A stretch of DNA of 64,000 nucleotides from RGIG8775 sp045660295 (GCA_045660295.1 JAZRDN010000043.1:142135-206134), one strand, 5' to 3'; numbered from the stretch's first letter, positions 11,036 to 21,747 are shown. Notes: generated by a model from the sequence alone, not told the origin. Numbers and translations are program-made.

Positions 11036-11136
11036 GTGCTTTTGCGGTTAAAACCGCATTATCGCAAGACAGTAACGCATACCGCGAGGCGTGCGACTGT
11101 ATATAAACATTAAATTTTTGAAGAAGGAGGAGAAAA
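11036..11136 (+). promoter_or_regulatory. Structured leader of rpsL
   Basis: Two hairpins follow the start site: GCGGT/ACCGC (11044-11057), then a longer one closed by ACAGT/ACTGT (about 11070-11101) with an inner CGCA/TGCG stem capped by C-C-GCGA-G-G, a GNRA tetraloop. A binding site for an autoregulating ribosomal protein is possible but unproven. Confidence 0.4.
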
Positions 11137-11550
11137 ATGCCAACCTTTAACCAGCTTGTAAGACAGGGTCGTACAGATAAAGTGTACAAGTCTAAAGCAC
11201 CCGTGCTTCAGAAAGGCTTCAATGCACTTAACAACGTAGCAACAAATCAGCCCTCGCCCCAGAAGAGAGGCGTGTGCACAAAGGTTTCTACAACCAGCCC
11301 TAAAAAGCCTAACTCCGCGCTCCGTAAGATCGCCAGAGTAAGACTTACAAACGGACTTGAAGCAACAACTTACATTCCCGGTATCGGACACAACTTGCAG
11401 GAGCACTCTGTTGTCCTTATCCGCGGAGGAAGAGTTCGTGACCTGCCCGGTGTACGTTATCACATTATCCGTGGTACACTCGACGCACAGGGTGTTGCAA
11501 ACCGTAACCAGAGCCGTTCCAAGTACGGCGCAAAGGCTCCCAAGAAATAA
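11137..11550 (+). CDS. rpsL: 30S ribosomal protein S12
   Basis: Decoding-centre protein of the small subunit, 137 residues, a typical bacterial S12 with the Firmicute insertion near residue 25-40. [10 protein letters not shown] is at 55-64, with both lysines of the streptomycin region intact. The second region reads [13 protein letters not shown]: residue 101 is Arg where E. coli and most bacteria have Lys (E. coli K87). That change is a classical streptomycin resistance substitution. GAAGGAGGAG lies just upstream of the ATG. First gene of the str operon. Confidence 0.98.
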   Translation: MPTFNQLVRQGRTDKVYKSKAPVLQKGFNALNNVATNQPSPQKRGVCTKVSTTSPKKPNSALRKIARVRLTNGLEATTYIPGIGHNLQEHSVVLIRGGRVRDLPGVRYHIIRGTLDAQGVANRNQSRSKYGAKAPKK

Positions 11551-12172
<622 letters not shown>

Positions 12173-12188
12173 TAAGGAGACCTGATAT

Positions 12189-14273
12189 ATGCCAAGAGAA
12201 TATTCGCTTGAGCGTACACGAAATATCGGTATCATGGCTCACATAGATGCCGGTAAGACAACAACAACCGAAAGAATTCTTTTCTATACAGGTAAGACTC
12301 ACAAAATCGGAGAAACTCATGATGGTTCCGCTACGATGGACTGGATGGAGCAGGAGCAGGAAAGAGGTATTACAATTACCTCCGCTGCTACAACTTGCTT
12401 CTGGAAGGATCACCGTGTCAACATCATAGATACTCCCGGTCACGTTGACTTTACTGTTGAGGTTGAGCGTTCGCTTCGTGTACTTGACGGTTCAGTAACG
12501 GTACTTTGCGCAAAGGGCGGAGTTGAGCCTCAGTCCGAGACTGTTTGGAGACAGGCAGACAAGTACAGAGTTCCGCGTATGGCCTATGTAAATAAGATGG
12601 ATATCACAGGCGCGAACTTCTATCGCGTTGTTGATATGATGAAGGAAAGACTTCATGCAAACGCAGTTCCGATCCAGTTGCCTATAGGCGCTGAGAGTTT
12701 GTTCAAGGGTATCATCGACCTTATGAACATGGAGGCTGACGTTTATTACGATGATGAAGGTAAGGACATGAGAGTTGAGCCTATTCCCGCAGACATGATG
12801 GACAAGGCTCAGGAATATCATGACGCAATGGTTGAGTCCATTTGCGAAACTGATGAGGTTCTCTTCGAGAAGTATTGCGGCGGTGAGGAAATCACTGTTG
12901 AGGAGCTTAAGGCTGCTCTCCGTAAGGCTACTATCGATAACCTTATCGTTCCCGTTGTTTGCGGTACTTCTTACCGTAACAAGGGTGTTCAGAAGCTGCT
13001 TGACGCAGTTATCGACTATATGCCCAATCCTCTTGACATTCCCGCTATTAAGGGTATCAACCCCAATACCGACGAAGAGGAAGAGAGACCCGCAGACGAT
13101 AACGCGCCTTTCTCAGCTCTCGCTTTCAAGATTATGACCGACCCCTTCGTTGGAAAGCTCTGCTTCTTCCGCGTATACTCGGGTATTATTTCAGCAGGTA
13201 CAACTGCTTATAACCCTGGTAAGCGACAGAGAGAGCGTTTCGGTCGTATTCTTCAGATGCATGCTAACGACCGTGCGGATATCGATTGCTGCTACTGCGG
13301 CGATATCGCGGCGGTTATCGGTATCAAGAATACCACAACAGGTGATACACTTTGCGACGAAAAGCATCCCATTATCCTTGAGACAATGGAGTTCCCCGAA
13401 CCCGTTATCAGCGTTGCTATCGAGCCTAAGACTCGTGCAGGTCAGGAGAAGATGGGCGTAGCTCTTTCCAAGCTCGCAGAGGAAGACCCCACATTCAGAA
13501 CTTATACTGATGAGGAAACAGGTCAGACAATTATCGCCGGTATGGGTGAGCTTCACCTTGAAATTATCGTTGACAGACTTCTTCGTGAGTTTAAGGTAGA
13601 AGCAAATATCGGTAAGCCTCAGGTTGCTTATAAGGAGACTATCCGTAAGCAGATTAACCATGAGTGCAAGTATAAGCGTCAGTCCGGTGGTAGCGGTCAG
13701 TACGGTCATGTTAAGATCGTTCTTGAGCCCAATGAGCCCGGTAAGGGTTACGAGTTTATCAACTCCGTAACAGGCGGTGCTATTCCCAAGGAATATATCG
13801 AGCCTGTTAACCAGGGTATCCAGGGTGCTATGCAGAACGGTGTTCTTGCAGGCTACAACGTTGTTGACGTAAAGGTTACTCTTTACGATGGTTCTTACCA
13901 CGAAGTTGACTCGTCTGAAATGGCGTTTAAGATCGCGGGCTCCATGGCATTCAAGGAAGCAATGCGTATGGCAGACCCTGTTCTTACAGAGCCTATCGTT
14001 AAGGTCGTTACTATCGTTCCCGATGACTACATGGGTGACGTTATAGGTGACTTTAACTCCCGCCGTGGACAGATTCAGTCCATGGAAGCAGGAAGCGGCG
14101 GAGCGCAGGAGATCACCGCGTTTGTTCCGCTTTCCGAAATGTTCGGTTACGCAACCGATCTTCGTTCCAAGACTCAGGGACGTGGCTTGTACTCTATGGA
14201 GCCCAGCCACTTCGCAGAAGTTCCTAAGTCTATCCAGGAAGGAATCGTATCGGCTCGCGCGAAGAACAACTAA
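12189..14273 (+). CDS. fusA: Elongation factor G
   Basis: GTPase that drives ribosomal translocation, 694 residues. G1 [13 protein letters not shown] is at about 17-29, G3 DTPGHVDF, and G4 NKMD. Domain II through the C-terminal domain V ([29 protein letters not shown], broken here as [10 protein letters not shown] and [10 protein letters not shown]) are intact. AAGGAG precedes the ATG. Third gene of the str operon, 58 bases before tuf. Confidence 0.98.
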   Translation: MPREYSLERTRNIGIMAHIDAGKTTTTERILFYTGKTHKIGETHDGSATMDWMEQEQERGITITSAATTCFWKDHRVNIIDTPGHVDFTVEVERSLRVLDGSVTVLCAKGGVEPQSETVWRQADKYRVPRMAYVNKMDITGANFYRVVDMMKERLHANAVPIQLPIGAESLFKGIIDLMNMEADVYYDDEGKDMRVEPIPADMMDKAQEYHDAMVESICETDEVLFEKYCGGEEITVEELKAALRKATIDNLIVPVVCGTSYRNKGVQKLLDAVIDYMPNPLDIPAIKGINPNTDEEEERPADDNAPFSALAFKIMTDPFVGKLCFFRVYSGIISAGTTAYNPGKRQRERFGRILQMHANDRADIDCCYCGDIAAVIGIKNTTTGDTLCDEKHPIILETMEFPEPVISVAIEPKTRAGQEKMGVALSKLAEEDPTFRTYTDEETGQTIIAGMGELHLEIIVDRLLREFKVEANIGKPQVAYKETIRKQINHECKYKRQSGGSGQYGHVKIVLEPNEPGKGYEFINSVTGGAIPKEYIEPVNQGIQGAMQNGVLAGYNVVDVKVTLYDGSYHEVDSSEMAFKIAGSMAFKEAMRMADPVLTEPIVKVVTIVPDDYMGDVIGDFNSRRGQIQSMEAGSGGAQEITAFVPLSEMFGYATDLRSKTQGRGLYSMEPSHFAEVPKSIQEGIVSARAKNN

Positions 14274-14331
14274 TTCAGTAACCCTAATTTAAAAATAATT
14301 TTAAGAAAATAATTTACGGAGGAAATTCAAA

Positions 14332-15537
14332 ATGGCAAAATCCACATTTGAACGCACCAAGCCCCATGTAAACATTGGTACTATCGGTCACGTTGACCAC
14401 GGTAAGACCACTCTTACAGCAGCTATCACAAAGACACTTTCTCTTGGCAACGGTAACATCGAGTTCATGGCATACGACCAGATCGATAATGCTCCCGAGG
14501 AAAGAGCAAGAGGTATCACAATCAATACTCGTCACGTTGAGTACGAGACCGAGAACCGTCACTACGCACACGTTGACTGCCCCGGCCACGCAGACTATGT
14601 AAAGAACATGATTACAGGTGCTGCACAGATGGACGGCGCTATCCTTGTTGTTGCAGGTACAGACGGACCTCTTCAGCAGACTCGCGAGCACGTTCTTCTT
14701 GCTCGTCAGGTTGGCGTTCCCGCAATCGTTGTATTCCTTAACAAGACAGACCTTGTTGACGACGAGGAGCTTCTTGAGCTTGTTGAGATGGAGATCAGAG
14801 ATCTTCTTTCTCAGTACGATTTCCCCGGTGACGATATCCCGATCATCAAGGGTTCCGCTCGTAACGCTCTTGAGTCCGCAAATACAGATCCTTCCGCTCC
14901 CGAGTATGCTCCTATTTTCGAGCTTATGGCAAATGTAGACAGCTACATTCCCACTCCCGAGCGTCAGGCAGACCTTGACTTCCTTATGCCCGTCGAGGAC
15001 GTATTCTCCATCTCCGGCCGTGGTACAGTTGCTACAGGTAGAGTTGAGAGAGGTACAGTTAAGGTTGGTGACGTTGTTGAAATCGTTGGTCTTTCCGACG
15101 AGAAGAAGTCTACAACCGTTACAGGTGTAGAGATGTTCCACAAGCTCCTTCCTCAGGCAGAGGCTGGTGACAACATCGGTGCACTTCTTCGTGGTGTAGC
15201 TAAGGACGAGATCGAGCGTGGTCAGGTTCTTTGCAAGCCCGGTTCTGTTAACCCCCACACAAAGTTCTCCGGTCACGTATACGTTCTTACAGAGAAGGAA
15301 GGCGGACGTAAGAAGCCCTTCTTCGCTGGTTACAGACCTCAGTTCTACTTCAGAACAACAGACGTTACCGGTGTTATCGAGCTTCCCGAGGGCGTTGAGA
15401 TGTGCCGTCCCGGCGATAACGTTGATATGACTGTTGAGCTTATCACACCTATCGCATGTGAAGAGGGTCTTCGTTTCGCTATCCGTGAGGGTGGTAGAAC
15501 AGTTGGATCTGGTGTCGTAGCTAACATCATCGCGTAA
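14332..15537 (+). CDS. tuf: Elongation factor Tu
   Basis: Delivers aminoacyl-tRNA to the ribosome; 401 residues. G1 [12 protein letters not shown]3 DCPGHADY and G4 NKTD are all present, as is the [14 protein letters not shown] switch region. ACGGAGGA precedes ATG. Last gene of the str operon, closed by a strong stem. Codon use is strongly biased (GTT, CTT, CGT), as expected for one of the most expressed genes. Confidence 0.99.
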   Translation: MAKSTFERTKPHVNIGTIGHVDHGKTTLTAAITKTLSLGNGNIEFMAYDQIDNAPEERARGITINTRHVEYETENRHYAHVDCPGHADYVKNMITGAAQMDGAILVVAGTDGPLQQTREHVLLARQVGVPAIVVFLNKTDLVDDEELLELVEMEIRDLLSQYDFPGDDIPIIKGSARNALESANTDPSAPEYAPIFELMANVDSYIPTPERQADLDFLMPVEDVFSISGRGTVATGRVERGTVKVGDVVEIVGLSDEKKSTTVTGVEMFHKLLPQAEAGDNIGALLRGVAKDEIERGQVLCKPGSVNPHTKFSGHVYVLTEKEGGRKKPFFAGYRPQFYFRTTDVTGVIELPEGVEMCRPGDNVDMTVELITPIACEEGLRFAIREGGRTVGSGVVANIIA

Positions 15538-15553
15538 GTTTAATTACCACTTT

Positions 15554-15585
15554 GGGTTGGCACATTTATGTGCCAACCCTTTGCA
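15554..15585 (+). terminator. Terminator of the str operon
   Basis: 11-bp stem GGGTTGGCACA/TGTGCCAACCC (15554-15564 with 15569-15579), loop TTTA, then TTT. Confidence 0.8.
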
Positions 15586-15611
15586 ATTTAATAATGCCGT
15601 GTAAGCGGCAG

Positions 15612-15729
15612 TATCTTTGGGGATTGGTGAGATTCCATACCGGTGGTAAAGCCCACGAGCGTGACCTTTGGGTCAGGCATGAACAGGTGAGATTCCTGTG
15701 CCGACGGTAAAGTCCGGATAGAAAAAGAT
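15612..15729 (+). ncRNA. FMN riboswitch (RFN element)
   Basis: P1 pairs ATCTTT (15612-15617) with AAAGAT (15724-15729). The inner sequence carries the RFN landmarks in order: GGTGAGATTCC, ACCGGTGGTAAAGCCC, CAGGCATGAACAGGTGAGAT, and GCCGACGGTAAAGTCCGGAT. It sits directly upstream of a terminator and of the riboflavin transporter gene, so FMN should turn transport off. Confidence 0.96.
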
Positions 15730-15748
15730 AAAAAAGCAGGATTATTGT

Positions 15749-15771
15749 GCCCCGAATATCGGGGCTTTTTT
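15749..15771 (+). terminator. Terminator of the FMN riboswitch expression platform
   Basis: GCCCCGA/TCGGGGC (15749-15755 with 15759-15765) followed by six T. It is 76 bases before ribU. Confidence 0.85.
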
Positions 15772-15847
15772 GCATTTGCCTTTTTGAGCATAGTATGTAG
15801 AAGTAATCAACTTTTTTACCTTTACTGCTTGATGAAAGGAAAATATT

Positions 15848-16513
15848 ATGAATAACAACTTGATAAAATCCCGTGAGCGGGTAAAAAGACTTGTATTTAT
15901 CGCTTTGTTTACTGCGTTGGCGTTTTCGTCAACCCTGGTAATACATCCTAAAGTTCTTTTTCTTACATTTGATGTTAAAGATGCTATTATTACTTTAGCG
16001 GCAATGGCATTTGGTCCTGCTGCGGGAGTTTTGATCTCTTTTCTTGTGGCGCTTATAGAATTGATAACCATAAGCGAAACAGGAATATACGGATTTATAA
16101 TGAACTTTTGTAGCTCGGCAGTGTTTTCTGCCACCGCAAGTTTGATATATAAGTATAAGAAAACCTTGTTTGGAGGAATTGTCGGTCTTGTGTCCTCGGT
16201 TTTCGCTACTACGGCGTTTATGATGCTTGCCAATATGCTTGTAACGCCTTTGTTTATTGAAACCTCAACAGACGAGGTCTTGAAAATGATTCCTACTATA
16301 CTTTTGCCCTTTAACTTCCTTAAAGCGGTAGCTAACGCCGCGTTGGTTATCGGATTTTATAAGCCTGTTTCCAATGCCCTTAAAGCGGTGGGAGCTATAA
16401 AACGCAAGGAAGATGAAAAGCTTAAATTTGATAAAAAAACCGTAATATTGCTTTTGTGCGCTGCCGCAATTTCGGCAACGGCGATAGTGATAATGTTTGT
16501 CGTGATGGGATAA
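15848..16513 (+). CDS. ribU: Riboflavin ECF transporter substrate-binding (S) subunit
   Basis: Integral membrane S-component that binds riboflavin and works with a shared EcfA/A'/T energy module, which is not in this window. The 221-residue protein has about six hydrophobic segments. The first helix FIALFTALAFSSTLVI and the motif LTFDVKDAIITLAAMAFGPA are typical of the RibU/FmnP family. A Lys-rich stretch (GAIKRKEDEKLKFDKK) precedes the last helix. The FMN riboswitch in its leader is strong independent evidence for the substrate. ATG follows GAAAGGAAAATATT. Confidence 0.93.
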   Translation: MNNNLIKSRERVKRLVFIALFTALAFSSTLVIHPKVLFLTFDVKDAIITLAAMAFGPAAGVLISFLVALIELITISETGIYGFIMNFCSSAVFSATASLIYKYKKTLFGGIVGLVSSVFATTAFMMLANMLVTPLFIETSTDEVLKMIPTILLPFNFLKAVANAALVIGFYKPVSNALKAVGAIKRKEDEKLKFDKKTVILLLCAAAISATAIVIMFVVMG

Positions 16514-16572
16514 TTTGCGCGAATCCGCGTGAATATACATATCAAATCGAACTGTGTATAGAATAAAGTGCT

Positions 16573-16612
16573 GAATTGCGGGGGTGTAATATCTCCGCAA
16601 TTCTTTTTTCTT
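16573..16612 (+). terminator. Terminator of ribU
   Basis: Nine-bp stem GAATTGCGG/CCGCAATTC (16573-16581 with 16595-16603) with a 13-base loop and a long T-rich tail. Confidence 0.82.
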
Positions 16613-16628
16613 TTTTTGTAAAAAACTA

Positions 16629-16657
16629 TTGAAATATAGTGAAAAATATGATATACT
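16629..16657 (+). promoter_or_regulatory. Promoter of the SAM riboswitch-metK transcript
   Basis: TTGAAA (16629-16634), 17 bases ending TGA (extended -10), TATACT (16652-16657). Confidence 0.78.
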
Positions 16658-16676
16658 ATATAAGTAAATAATATAA

Positions 16677-16761
16677 TCTTATCAAGAGTGGTGGAGTGAC
16701 TGGCACTGTGAAACCCGGCAACCTGCTTTTAAAGCAAGGTGCTAAATCCCGAGAGATGAGA
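16677..16761 (+). ncRNA. SAM-I (S-box) riboswitch
   Basis: P1 is TCTTATC/GATGAGA (16677-16683 with 16755-16761). Landmarks in order: ATCAAGAG, GTGGAG, TGAAACCCGGCAACC and AAGGTGCTAAATCC, ending GAGATGAG. A terminator follows (16769-16792). S-adenosylmethionine binding should stop transcription into metK. Confidence 0.97.
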
Positions 16762-16768
16762 CGTGTGT

Positions 16769-16792
16769 CCTCCCTCGGCGGAGGGCTTTTTT
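16769..16792 (+). terminator. Terminator of the SAM riboswitch
   Basis: CCCTC/GAGGG (16772-16776 with 16781-16785), with the alternative register CCTCC/GGAGG, then C and six T. Confidence 0.82.
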
Positions 16793-16797
16793 GTGCC

Positions 16798-17073
16798 TAT
16801 GCAAGAGAGAATAATCCGAACCCGCCCTGAAGCCTGAATTTTCAGTGCTTTATGGCACTTGTCTCACTTGCAAAGTCCCACTTGGCGGCGTTCGCCAAGC
16901 ACCAAAACCATCAGAAAATTAAGGCCCCGGGGTCTACGAGTTTTGAAAATCAAAGATTGAGGATAGGCAAGGAAAATTTCTGCGGTAATATGCGGATATT
17001 GCAAAGAAATTTTCCGAAGCATATACCAATGTTTGATTTTCAAAACCGAGTTCGGATTATTCTCTCTTGCATA
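16798..17073. repeat. 276-bp MITE-like element with 24-bp perfect terminal inverted repeats
   Basis: The ends TATGCAAGAGAGAATAATCC...GAAC (16798-16821) and its exact complement (17050-17073) pair over 24 bp. The first 71 bp (16801-16871) are the repeat unit also found at 53310-53380 (69 of 71 identical) and, inverted and diverged, at 35781-35849. The interior is nested: CTTGGCG/CGCCAAG; then GTTTTGAAAATCAAA paired with TTTGATTTTCAAAAC near the right end; inside that GGAAAATTTCT/AGAAATTTTCC; and at the centre GTAATAT/ATATTGC. There is no transposase. It lies between the SAM-I terminator and metK, lengthening the leader to about 430 bases. Confidence 0.85.
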
Positions 17074-17097
17074 AACACCAAAAGAAAGGAAATTAAA

Positions 17098-18282
17098 ATG
17101 GAAAAAATTCTCTTTACGAGTGAGTCTGTGACAGAAGGACATCCCGATAAAATCTGTGATAAAATCTCGGACGCGATACTTGACGATATTCTTCGCCAAG
17201 ACCCTAATTCCAGAGTTGCCTGCGAGACCTGCTGTACTACGGGTCTTGTTATGGTCATGGGTGAGATTACAACTAATGCTTATGTTGATATTCAAGGAAT
17301 TGTTCGCGAAACTGTCAGAAAGATAGGATATGACCGCGCTAAATATGGATTTGATTGCGATAGCTGTGCTGTTCTCAACTCTATTCACGAGCAGTCGCCC
17401 GATATCGCTCTCGGCGTTGATAAATCCTATGAGGCAAAGGGCGGCGAGACTGCTGATGAGTTCGATACAGGAGCCGGAGACCAAGGACTTATGTTCGGCT
17501 ATGCTTGCGACGAGACACCCGAGCTTATGCCCCTTCCCATTTCTCTCGCTCATAAGATGGCTAAGAGACTCACTGATGTGAGAAAGGACGGTACGCTGGC
17601 TTATCTCAGACCCGACGGAAAAACGCAGGTGACTGTCGAATACGTTGACGGTGTTCCCGCAAGAGTCGATACAGTTGTAGTGTCCTCTCAGCATAGCGCC
17701 GACGTTGAACTGGCGACTATCCGTGAGGATATAATCGAAAACGTTATCAAGCCCATCGTTCCCGCAGAGCTTTTTGACGAAAATACAAAGATATACGTCA
17801 ACCCCACAGGTCGCTTTGTTGTGGGTGGTCCCGCGGGTGATACAGGTCTTACAGGACGTAAGATAATCGTTGATACATACGGCGGCTACTCTCGCCACGG
17901 CGGCGGTGCCTTCTCGGGTAAGGACCCCACAAAGGTTGACCGTTCCGCTTCCTATGCGGCGAGATATATCGCAAAGAACGTTGTGGCGGCAGGACTCGCA
18001 AAGAAGTGCGAGGTGCAGGTGGCTTACGCTATCGGTGTCGCAAAGCCCGTCTCGGTGCTTGTTGATACATTTGGTACGGCTGTGGTTGACGAGGCAAAGA
18101 TCGCTGAAGCGGTCAATAAGTATGTTGATCTCCGTCCCGCGGCCATTATAAAGAAGTTCGAGCTTCGCAAGCCTATCTATTCCGAGCTTGCGGCATACGG
18201 ACATATGGGCAGAGAGGATCTTGGTGTAAGCTGGGAAAAGACCGATCTTGCCGAAATTCTTAAGGCAGAGCTTCTTAAGTAA
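17098..18282 (+). CDS. metK: S-adenosylmethionine synthetase
   Basis: Makes S-adenosylmethionine from methionine and ATP; 394 residues. The product starts [20 protein letters not shown] with the ATP-binding EGHPDK motif, and carries [12 protein letters not shown] and [19 protein letters not shown] 17098 follows GAAAGGAAATTAAA. A longer frame to 16852 exists but runs through the inverted-repeat element and is not coding. Regulation by the SAM-I riboswitch gives end-product feedback. The gene is followed after 59 bases by a small membrane protein with no visible terminator. Confidence 0.98.
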   Translation: MEKILFTSESVTEGHPDKICDKISDAILDDILRQDPNSRVACETCCTTGLVMVMGEITTNAYVDIQGIVRETVRKIGYDRAKYGFDCDSCAVLNSIHEQSPDIALGVDKSYEAKGGETADEFDTGAGDQGLMFGYACDETPELMPLPISLAHKMAKRLTDVRKDGTLAYLRPDGKTQVTVEYVDGVPARVDTVVVSSQHSADVELATIREDIIENVIKPIVPAELFDENTKIYVNPTGRFVVGGPAGDTGLTGRKIIVDTYGGYSRHGGGAFSGKDPTKVDRSASYAARYIAKNVVAAGLAKKCEVQVAYAIGVAKPVSVLVDTFGTAVVDEAKIAEAVNKYVDLRPAAIIKKFELRKPIYSELAAYGHMGREDLGVSWEKTDLAEILKAELLK

Positions 18283-18341
18283 TCGAAAATAAATCAAATT
18301 GACCTTGAAATGCATATCCTTTGTGTTAGGAGGGTAAATCT

Positions 18342-18635
18342 ATGTATTTCGAGGTCTTTTTGGAAATAATCGTTGCAATATTCGCGGTTTTCGGGCTTTT
18401 TTGCCTGATAAAGCTTGTAGATGTGATCTGGTTCGGGTGCGATAACGTGCGCGTGACGGTGGAGGTTGACACCCCCGATACCGTTGTGTACATCGACGAC
18501 TTTTTGAAGGAAGCCGAAACCACCTGCCTTGTGTGGGGCGGACGCGAGATAGCGGTTCTAGTCAGAAGCGAATTCGCGGACGAAAATCTGTTAAAAAAGC
18601 TGGAGCAAAAACGCGTAAAATATTACATAATTTGA
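18342..18635 (+). CDS. Small membrane protein of unknown function
   Basis: 97 residues, with one N-terminal hydrophobic helix (about residues 7-27, FLEIIVAIFAVFGLFCLIKL) and a soluble remainder with alternating hydrophobic residues (VRVTVEVDTPDTVVYIDDFL) ending in a basic Lys-rich tail. AGGAGGGTAAATCT precedes the ATG. It sits 23 bases before recD2, so it is probably co-transcribed with it. I do not recognise the family. Confidence 0.75.
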   Translation: MYFEVFLEIIVAIFAVFGLFCLIKLVDVIWFGCDNVRVTVEVDTPDTVVYIDDFLKEAETTCLVWGGREIAVLVRSEFADENLLKKLEQKRVKYYII

Positions 18636-18658
18636 AAAATAAACGGAGGTGAGCGACT

Positions 18659-20884
18659 GTGACAGATGAAATGCCGATAAACACTCAAGGGCTTGAAAAA
18701 TTTTCGGGTATCGTTGAGTCTGTGATATATTCAAACGAAGAAAACGGCTACGGCATTTTTGATTTCGCCATAGACACCAACGAGCTTGTAACCATAGTCG
18801 GCACGCTTCCGTATATCTGCGAGGGCGACTCGCTTACCGTTTACGGCAAGTGGGTAAATAACCCAAAATACGGCGCTCAGTTCAAGGTTGAGCAGTATGA
18901 AAAAATAATGCCCGCCGATTCGGCGGCAATTTTGAAATATCTTTCGTCGCGAGCTATAAAGGGGATAGGACCCAAAACAGCCCAGAGAATAGTTGAGAAG
19001 TTCGGCGAGGATACATTTGAGGTTATGGAAAATCACCCCGACTGGCTTGCCGATATCAATGGAATATCCTATAAAAAGGCTATGGAGATCTCAGAGGATT
19101 TCAAGAAAAAAGCGGGAATGAGAGCCTCGATGATGTTCTTTAGGAATTATTTCGGCACGACCATGACCGTGAAGATATATCAGAAATGGGGAAGCAGGGC
19201 GGTGGATATCGCCAAGAATAACCCCTATCGCCTTTGCGAGGATATAGAAGGCGTTGGTTTTGAAAAGGCAGACGAGATAGCGAGATCGCTGGGGCTTGAG
19301 GAGGATTCCGCCGAGAGAATAATGGGCGGAGTGCGCTACGTTCTCACCTATAACGCAGGGCAGAACGGTCATACCTGCCTTCCTTACGGCAAGCTTACGG
19401 GCGCGGCGGCGATGATGCTTGGTGTTCCCGAGGAGAAAGCGAGCGCCGCGGTAGACGCTCTCGTGGGTCAGCAAAAGCTGGCGTATTCTGTTTACGACGG
19501 TGAAAAATACGTGTTCGACCGTGTGATGTACGATAGCGAAAAATTTATTGCCGAAAAATTGGTGGACATAAACAGAAACTGCATAAACGCCGATATTTCG
19601 GATATACGCAGTTATATCGTGCGCGAGGAGCTTGAAAACGGTATAAAATATGCCGAGCTTCAGCGCAAGGCGATTACCGAAGCCATGAGCAACGGCGTTA
19701 TGATACTCACGGGTGGTCCCGGTACGGGTAAGACTACCGTTGTTCGTGCGCTTTTGAAAATATTCAAGGGTATGGGAATGAAGGTGGCGCTGGCAGCGCC
19801 TACGGGACGCGCGGCGAAGCGGCTTTCGGAATCCACCTCAAACGAGGCTAAGACCATACACAGAATGCTTGAAATGAACTACGATTCCGGCAACTTCTGC
19901 TTCTTGCGTGACGAGAAAAATTACCTTGATGAAAACGTAATAATAATAGACGAGGCTTCTATGGCGGATACCCCGCTTTTCTGCGCGCTTCTGAAAGCCA
20001 TTAAGCCCGGGGCGAGACTGATTATAATCGGAGACGCTAATCAGCTTCCGTCCGTTGGCGCGGGCAACGTGCTTCGCGATATCATTGACTGCGGACGTTT
20101 TGTTACCGTCGAGCTTACCGAAATATTCAGACAGGCTGAAAAGAGCCTTATCATAACTAACGCGCATAGAATAAATTCGGGCGAAATGCCTGTGCTTGGC
20201 GCTAACGATAACGACTTCTTCTTCCTTCCGCGTAAAAGCGATGCAGAAATCGCTTATACAGTGGTGGACCTGTGTAAAAACCGACTCCCAAAAGCATACG
20301 GAGTAGAAGCGGCTAACGGAATTCAGGTCATCTCGCCCTCAAGAAAGGGCGCCGGCGGAACTGATAACCTCAATGTACAACTGCAGTCGGCGCTCAATCC
20401 CGCCCCGAAAAATGATTCGGGATATTCTCACAGAGGGCGAACTTTCCGCGTGGGCGATAAGGTCATGCAGACTAAGAATAACTACCAGATAGAGTGGGAA
20501 AAGGGCACTAAAAAGGGTCTCGGTGTTTTTAACGGAGATATCGGTGAAATAATTGATATAAACGTCAGAGACAGAGTTATGACTATCCGATTTGACGATA
20601 GAACAGTGAGATACGACATGTCAATGCTCGACGACCTTGAGCACGCCTACGCTATTACCGTGCATAAGAGTCAGGGAAGCGAATACCCCATTGTTATAAT
20701 CCCCGCGTACGGCGCTCCGCCTCCGCTTCTGACCAGAAATCTTTTCTATACCGCTGTTACGAGAGCGCAGAAAATGGTTATAATCGTGGGGCGTGAGGAT
20801 ATTGTGGAGACAATGGTGAACAGTAACCGACAGACTATGCGTTATACTTGCCTGTGCAAACGGCTGAGTGTGAAAAAATTATGA
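18659..20884 (+). CDS. recD2: RecD2-type DNA helicase (SF1B)
   Basis: 5'-3' DNA helicase of the RecD/TraA family found in bacteria lacking RecBC, involved in DNA repair and replication fork handling. 741 residues. The N-terminal third carries the RecD2-specific OB and helix-hairpin-helix region (SRAIKGIGPKTAQRIVEKFG, then GISYKKAMEI). The helicase core has Walker A GGPGTGKT at 352-359, Walker B IIIDEASM, and a C-terminal HKSQGSEYPIVIIP and YTAVTRAQ. The start is GTG 18659, eight bases after CGGAGGT. It overlaps the next gene by four bases (ATGA). Confidence 0.95.
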   Translation: MTDEMPINTQGLEKFSGIVESVIYSNEENGYGIFDFAIDTNELVTIVGTLPYICEGDSLTVYGKWVNNPKYGAQFKVEQYEKIMPADSAAILKYLSSRAIKGIGPKTAQRIVEKFGEDTFEVMENHPDWLADINGISYKKAMEISEDFKKKAGMRASMMFFRNYFGTTMTVKIYQKWGSRAVDIAKNNPYRLCEDIEGVGFEKADEIARSLGLEEDSAERIMGGVRYVLTYNAGQNGHTCLPYGKLTGAAAMMLGVPEEKASAAVDALVGQQKLAYSVYDGEKYVFDRVMYDSEKFIAEKLVDINRNCINADISDIRSYIVREELENGIKYAELQRKAITEAMSNGVMILTGGPGTGKTTVVRALLKIFKGMGMKVALAAPTGRAAKRLSESTSNEAKTIHRMLEMNYDSGNFCFLRDEKNYLDENVIIIDEASMADTPLFCALLKAIKPGARLIIIGDANQLPSVGAGNVLRDIIDCGRFVTVELTEIFRQAEKSLIITNAHRINSGEMPVLGANDNDFFFLPRKSDAEIAYTVVDLCKNRLPKAYGVEAANGIQVISPSRKGAGGTDNLNVQLQSALNPAPKNDSGYSHRGRTFRVGDKVMQTKNNYQIEWEKGTKKGLGVFNGDIGEIIDINVRDRVMTIRFDDRTVRYDMSMLDDLEHAYAITVHKSQGSEYPIVIIPAYGAPPPLLTRNLFYTAVTRAQKMVIIVGREDIVETMVNSNRQTMRYTCLCKRLSVKKL

Positions 20885-21657
20885 AAGAAAACACCTTTGG
20901 CAGACTTTTGAAAAATCTTTTGTTTCCGCCTAAGTGCGTGGCGTGCAGAGAGTTTATTCAAAAGGATCTGCTTGATAAGTGCGAGATACCGCTCTGCGAA
21001 AAATGCCGCGCTAAATGGGAGCGCGAGAAGCTTGACAGGTGTCCCGATTGTGAGCTTGAAATGACCGTTTGTAACTGCGGCTCACGTATATTGGATAAAG
21101 TCGGAGTGACCGATACCGTTAAATTGGTGAATTATTCGGTCAGGCAGAAAAGCGTAGGAAAGAGCGCCGTGCTTTATATGAAGAAGCACAAAAGCTCGGT
21201 GGCTTTTGACTATTTCGCCGCGCAGCTTTCGTTTGCGGTGAGCAGAAAAATAAAAGAATACGGCAACTCGGTTATAGCCTACGTTCCAAGAAGCGAAAAA
21301 AGTGTGTCGGAATACGGCTTTGACCAGTCAAAGCTGCTTGCGGACAGGCTTGCCGATAAGTGCGGCGTAGAATGTTTGAATTTGTTTTTTAGAATACCGA
21401 GAAAGAGCGTCGAACAGAAGAAGCTGAATCTTTCGGACCGATTTGGAAACGCAAAAGGGCTTTACGAGCTTGACGAAAGGGTAACTTCAAGACTCGAAGG
21501 AATAAAGTGCGTGGTGATAGTTGACGACGTGATAACCTCGGGCGCAAGCCTTTCAGCGTGTGTTGAGACCTTAAAAAGCGTGTTTGACGGTGAAATCGTT
21601 TGCGCGGCGGTGGCGAGAACGGGTAAAAAGCGAAAAAATGGTAAGAAATCAGACTGA
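20881..21657 (+). CDS. ComF-family phosphoribosyltransferase-like protein
   Basis: 258 residues. An N-terminal double zinc ribbon with paired cysteines (PPKCVACREF, CEKCRAKW, CPDCELEM, CNCG) is followed by a phosphoribosyltransferase fold ending in the PRPP-loop motif VVIVDDVITSGASLSACVET. ComF proteins are linked to DNA uptake in competent bacteria, but the architecture is widespread and the activity is unproven. ATG 20881 overlaps the recD2 stop, so translation is likely coupled; no strong ribosome site stands alone. The longer frame from 20848 lies inside recD2. A Lys-rich tail (GKKRKNGKKSD) ends the protein. Confidence 0.88.
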   Translation: MKENTFGRLLKNLLFPPKCVACREFIQKDLLDKCEIPLCEKCRAKWEREKLDRCPDCELEMTVCNCGSRILDKVGVTDTVKLVNYSVRQKSVGKSAVLYMKKHKSSVAFDYFAAQLSFAVSRKIKEYGNSVIAYVPRSEKSVSEYGFDQSKLLADRLADKCGVECLNLFFRIPRKSVEQKKLNLSDRFGNAKGLYELDERVTSRLEGIKCVVIVDDVITSGASLSACVETLKSVFDGEIVCAAVARTGKKRKNGKKSD

Positions 21658-21674
21658 AAATAGTTGTCCCCGTA

Positions 21675-21703
21675 TTGCATTTTTTAGAAATATATAGTAT
21701 AAT
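21675..21703 (+). promoter_or_regulatory. Promoter of the mreB-like gene
   Basis: TTGCAT (21675-21680), 17-base A/T-rich spacer, TATAAT (21698-21703); no TGn extension. Confidence 0.68.
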
Positions 21704-21747
21704 ATAAGTTAACATAAGTGTAAAACACAAATTCACGGGAGGAGTAT

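Noticed and set aside
16798..17073. Insertion sequence with transposase
   Set aside because: No plausible transposase frame in 276 bp; it is at most non-autonomous.
16852..17097. N-terminal extension of MetK
   Set aside because: It runs through the inverted-repeat element and lacks similarity to MetK; ATG 17098 has the conserved start and ribosome site.
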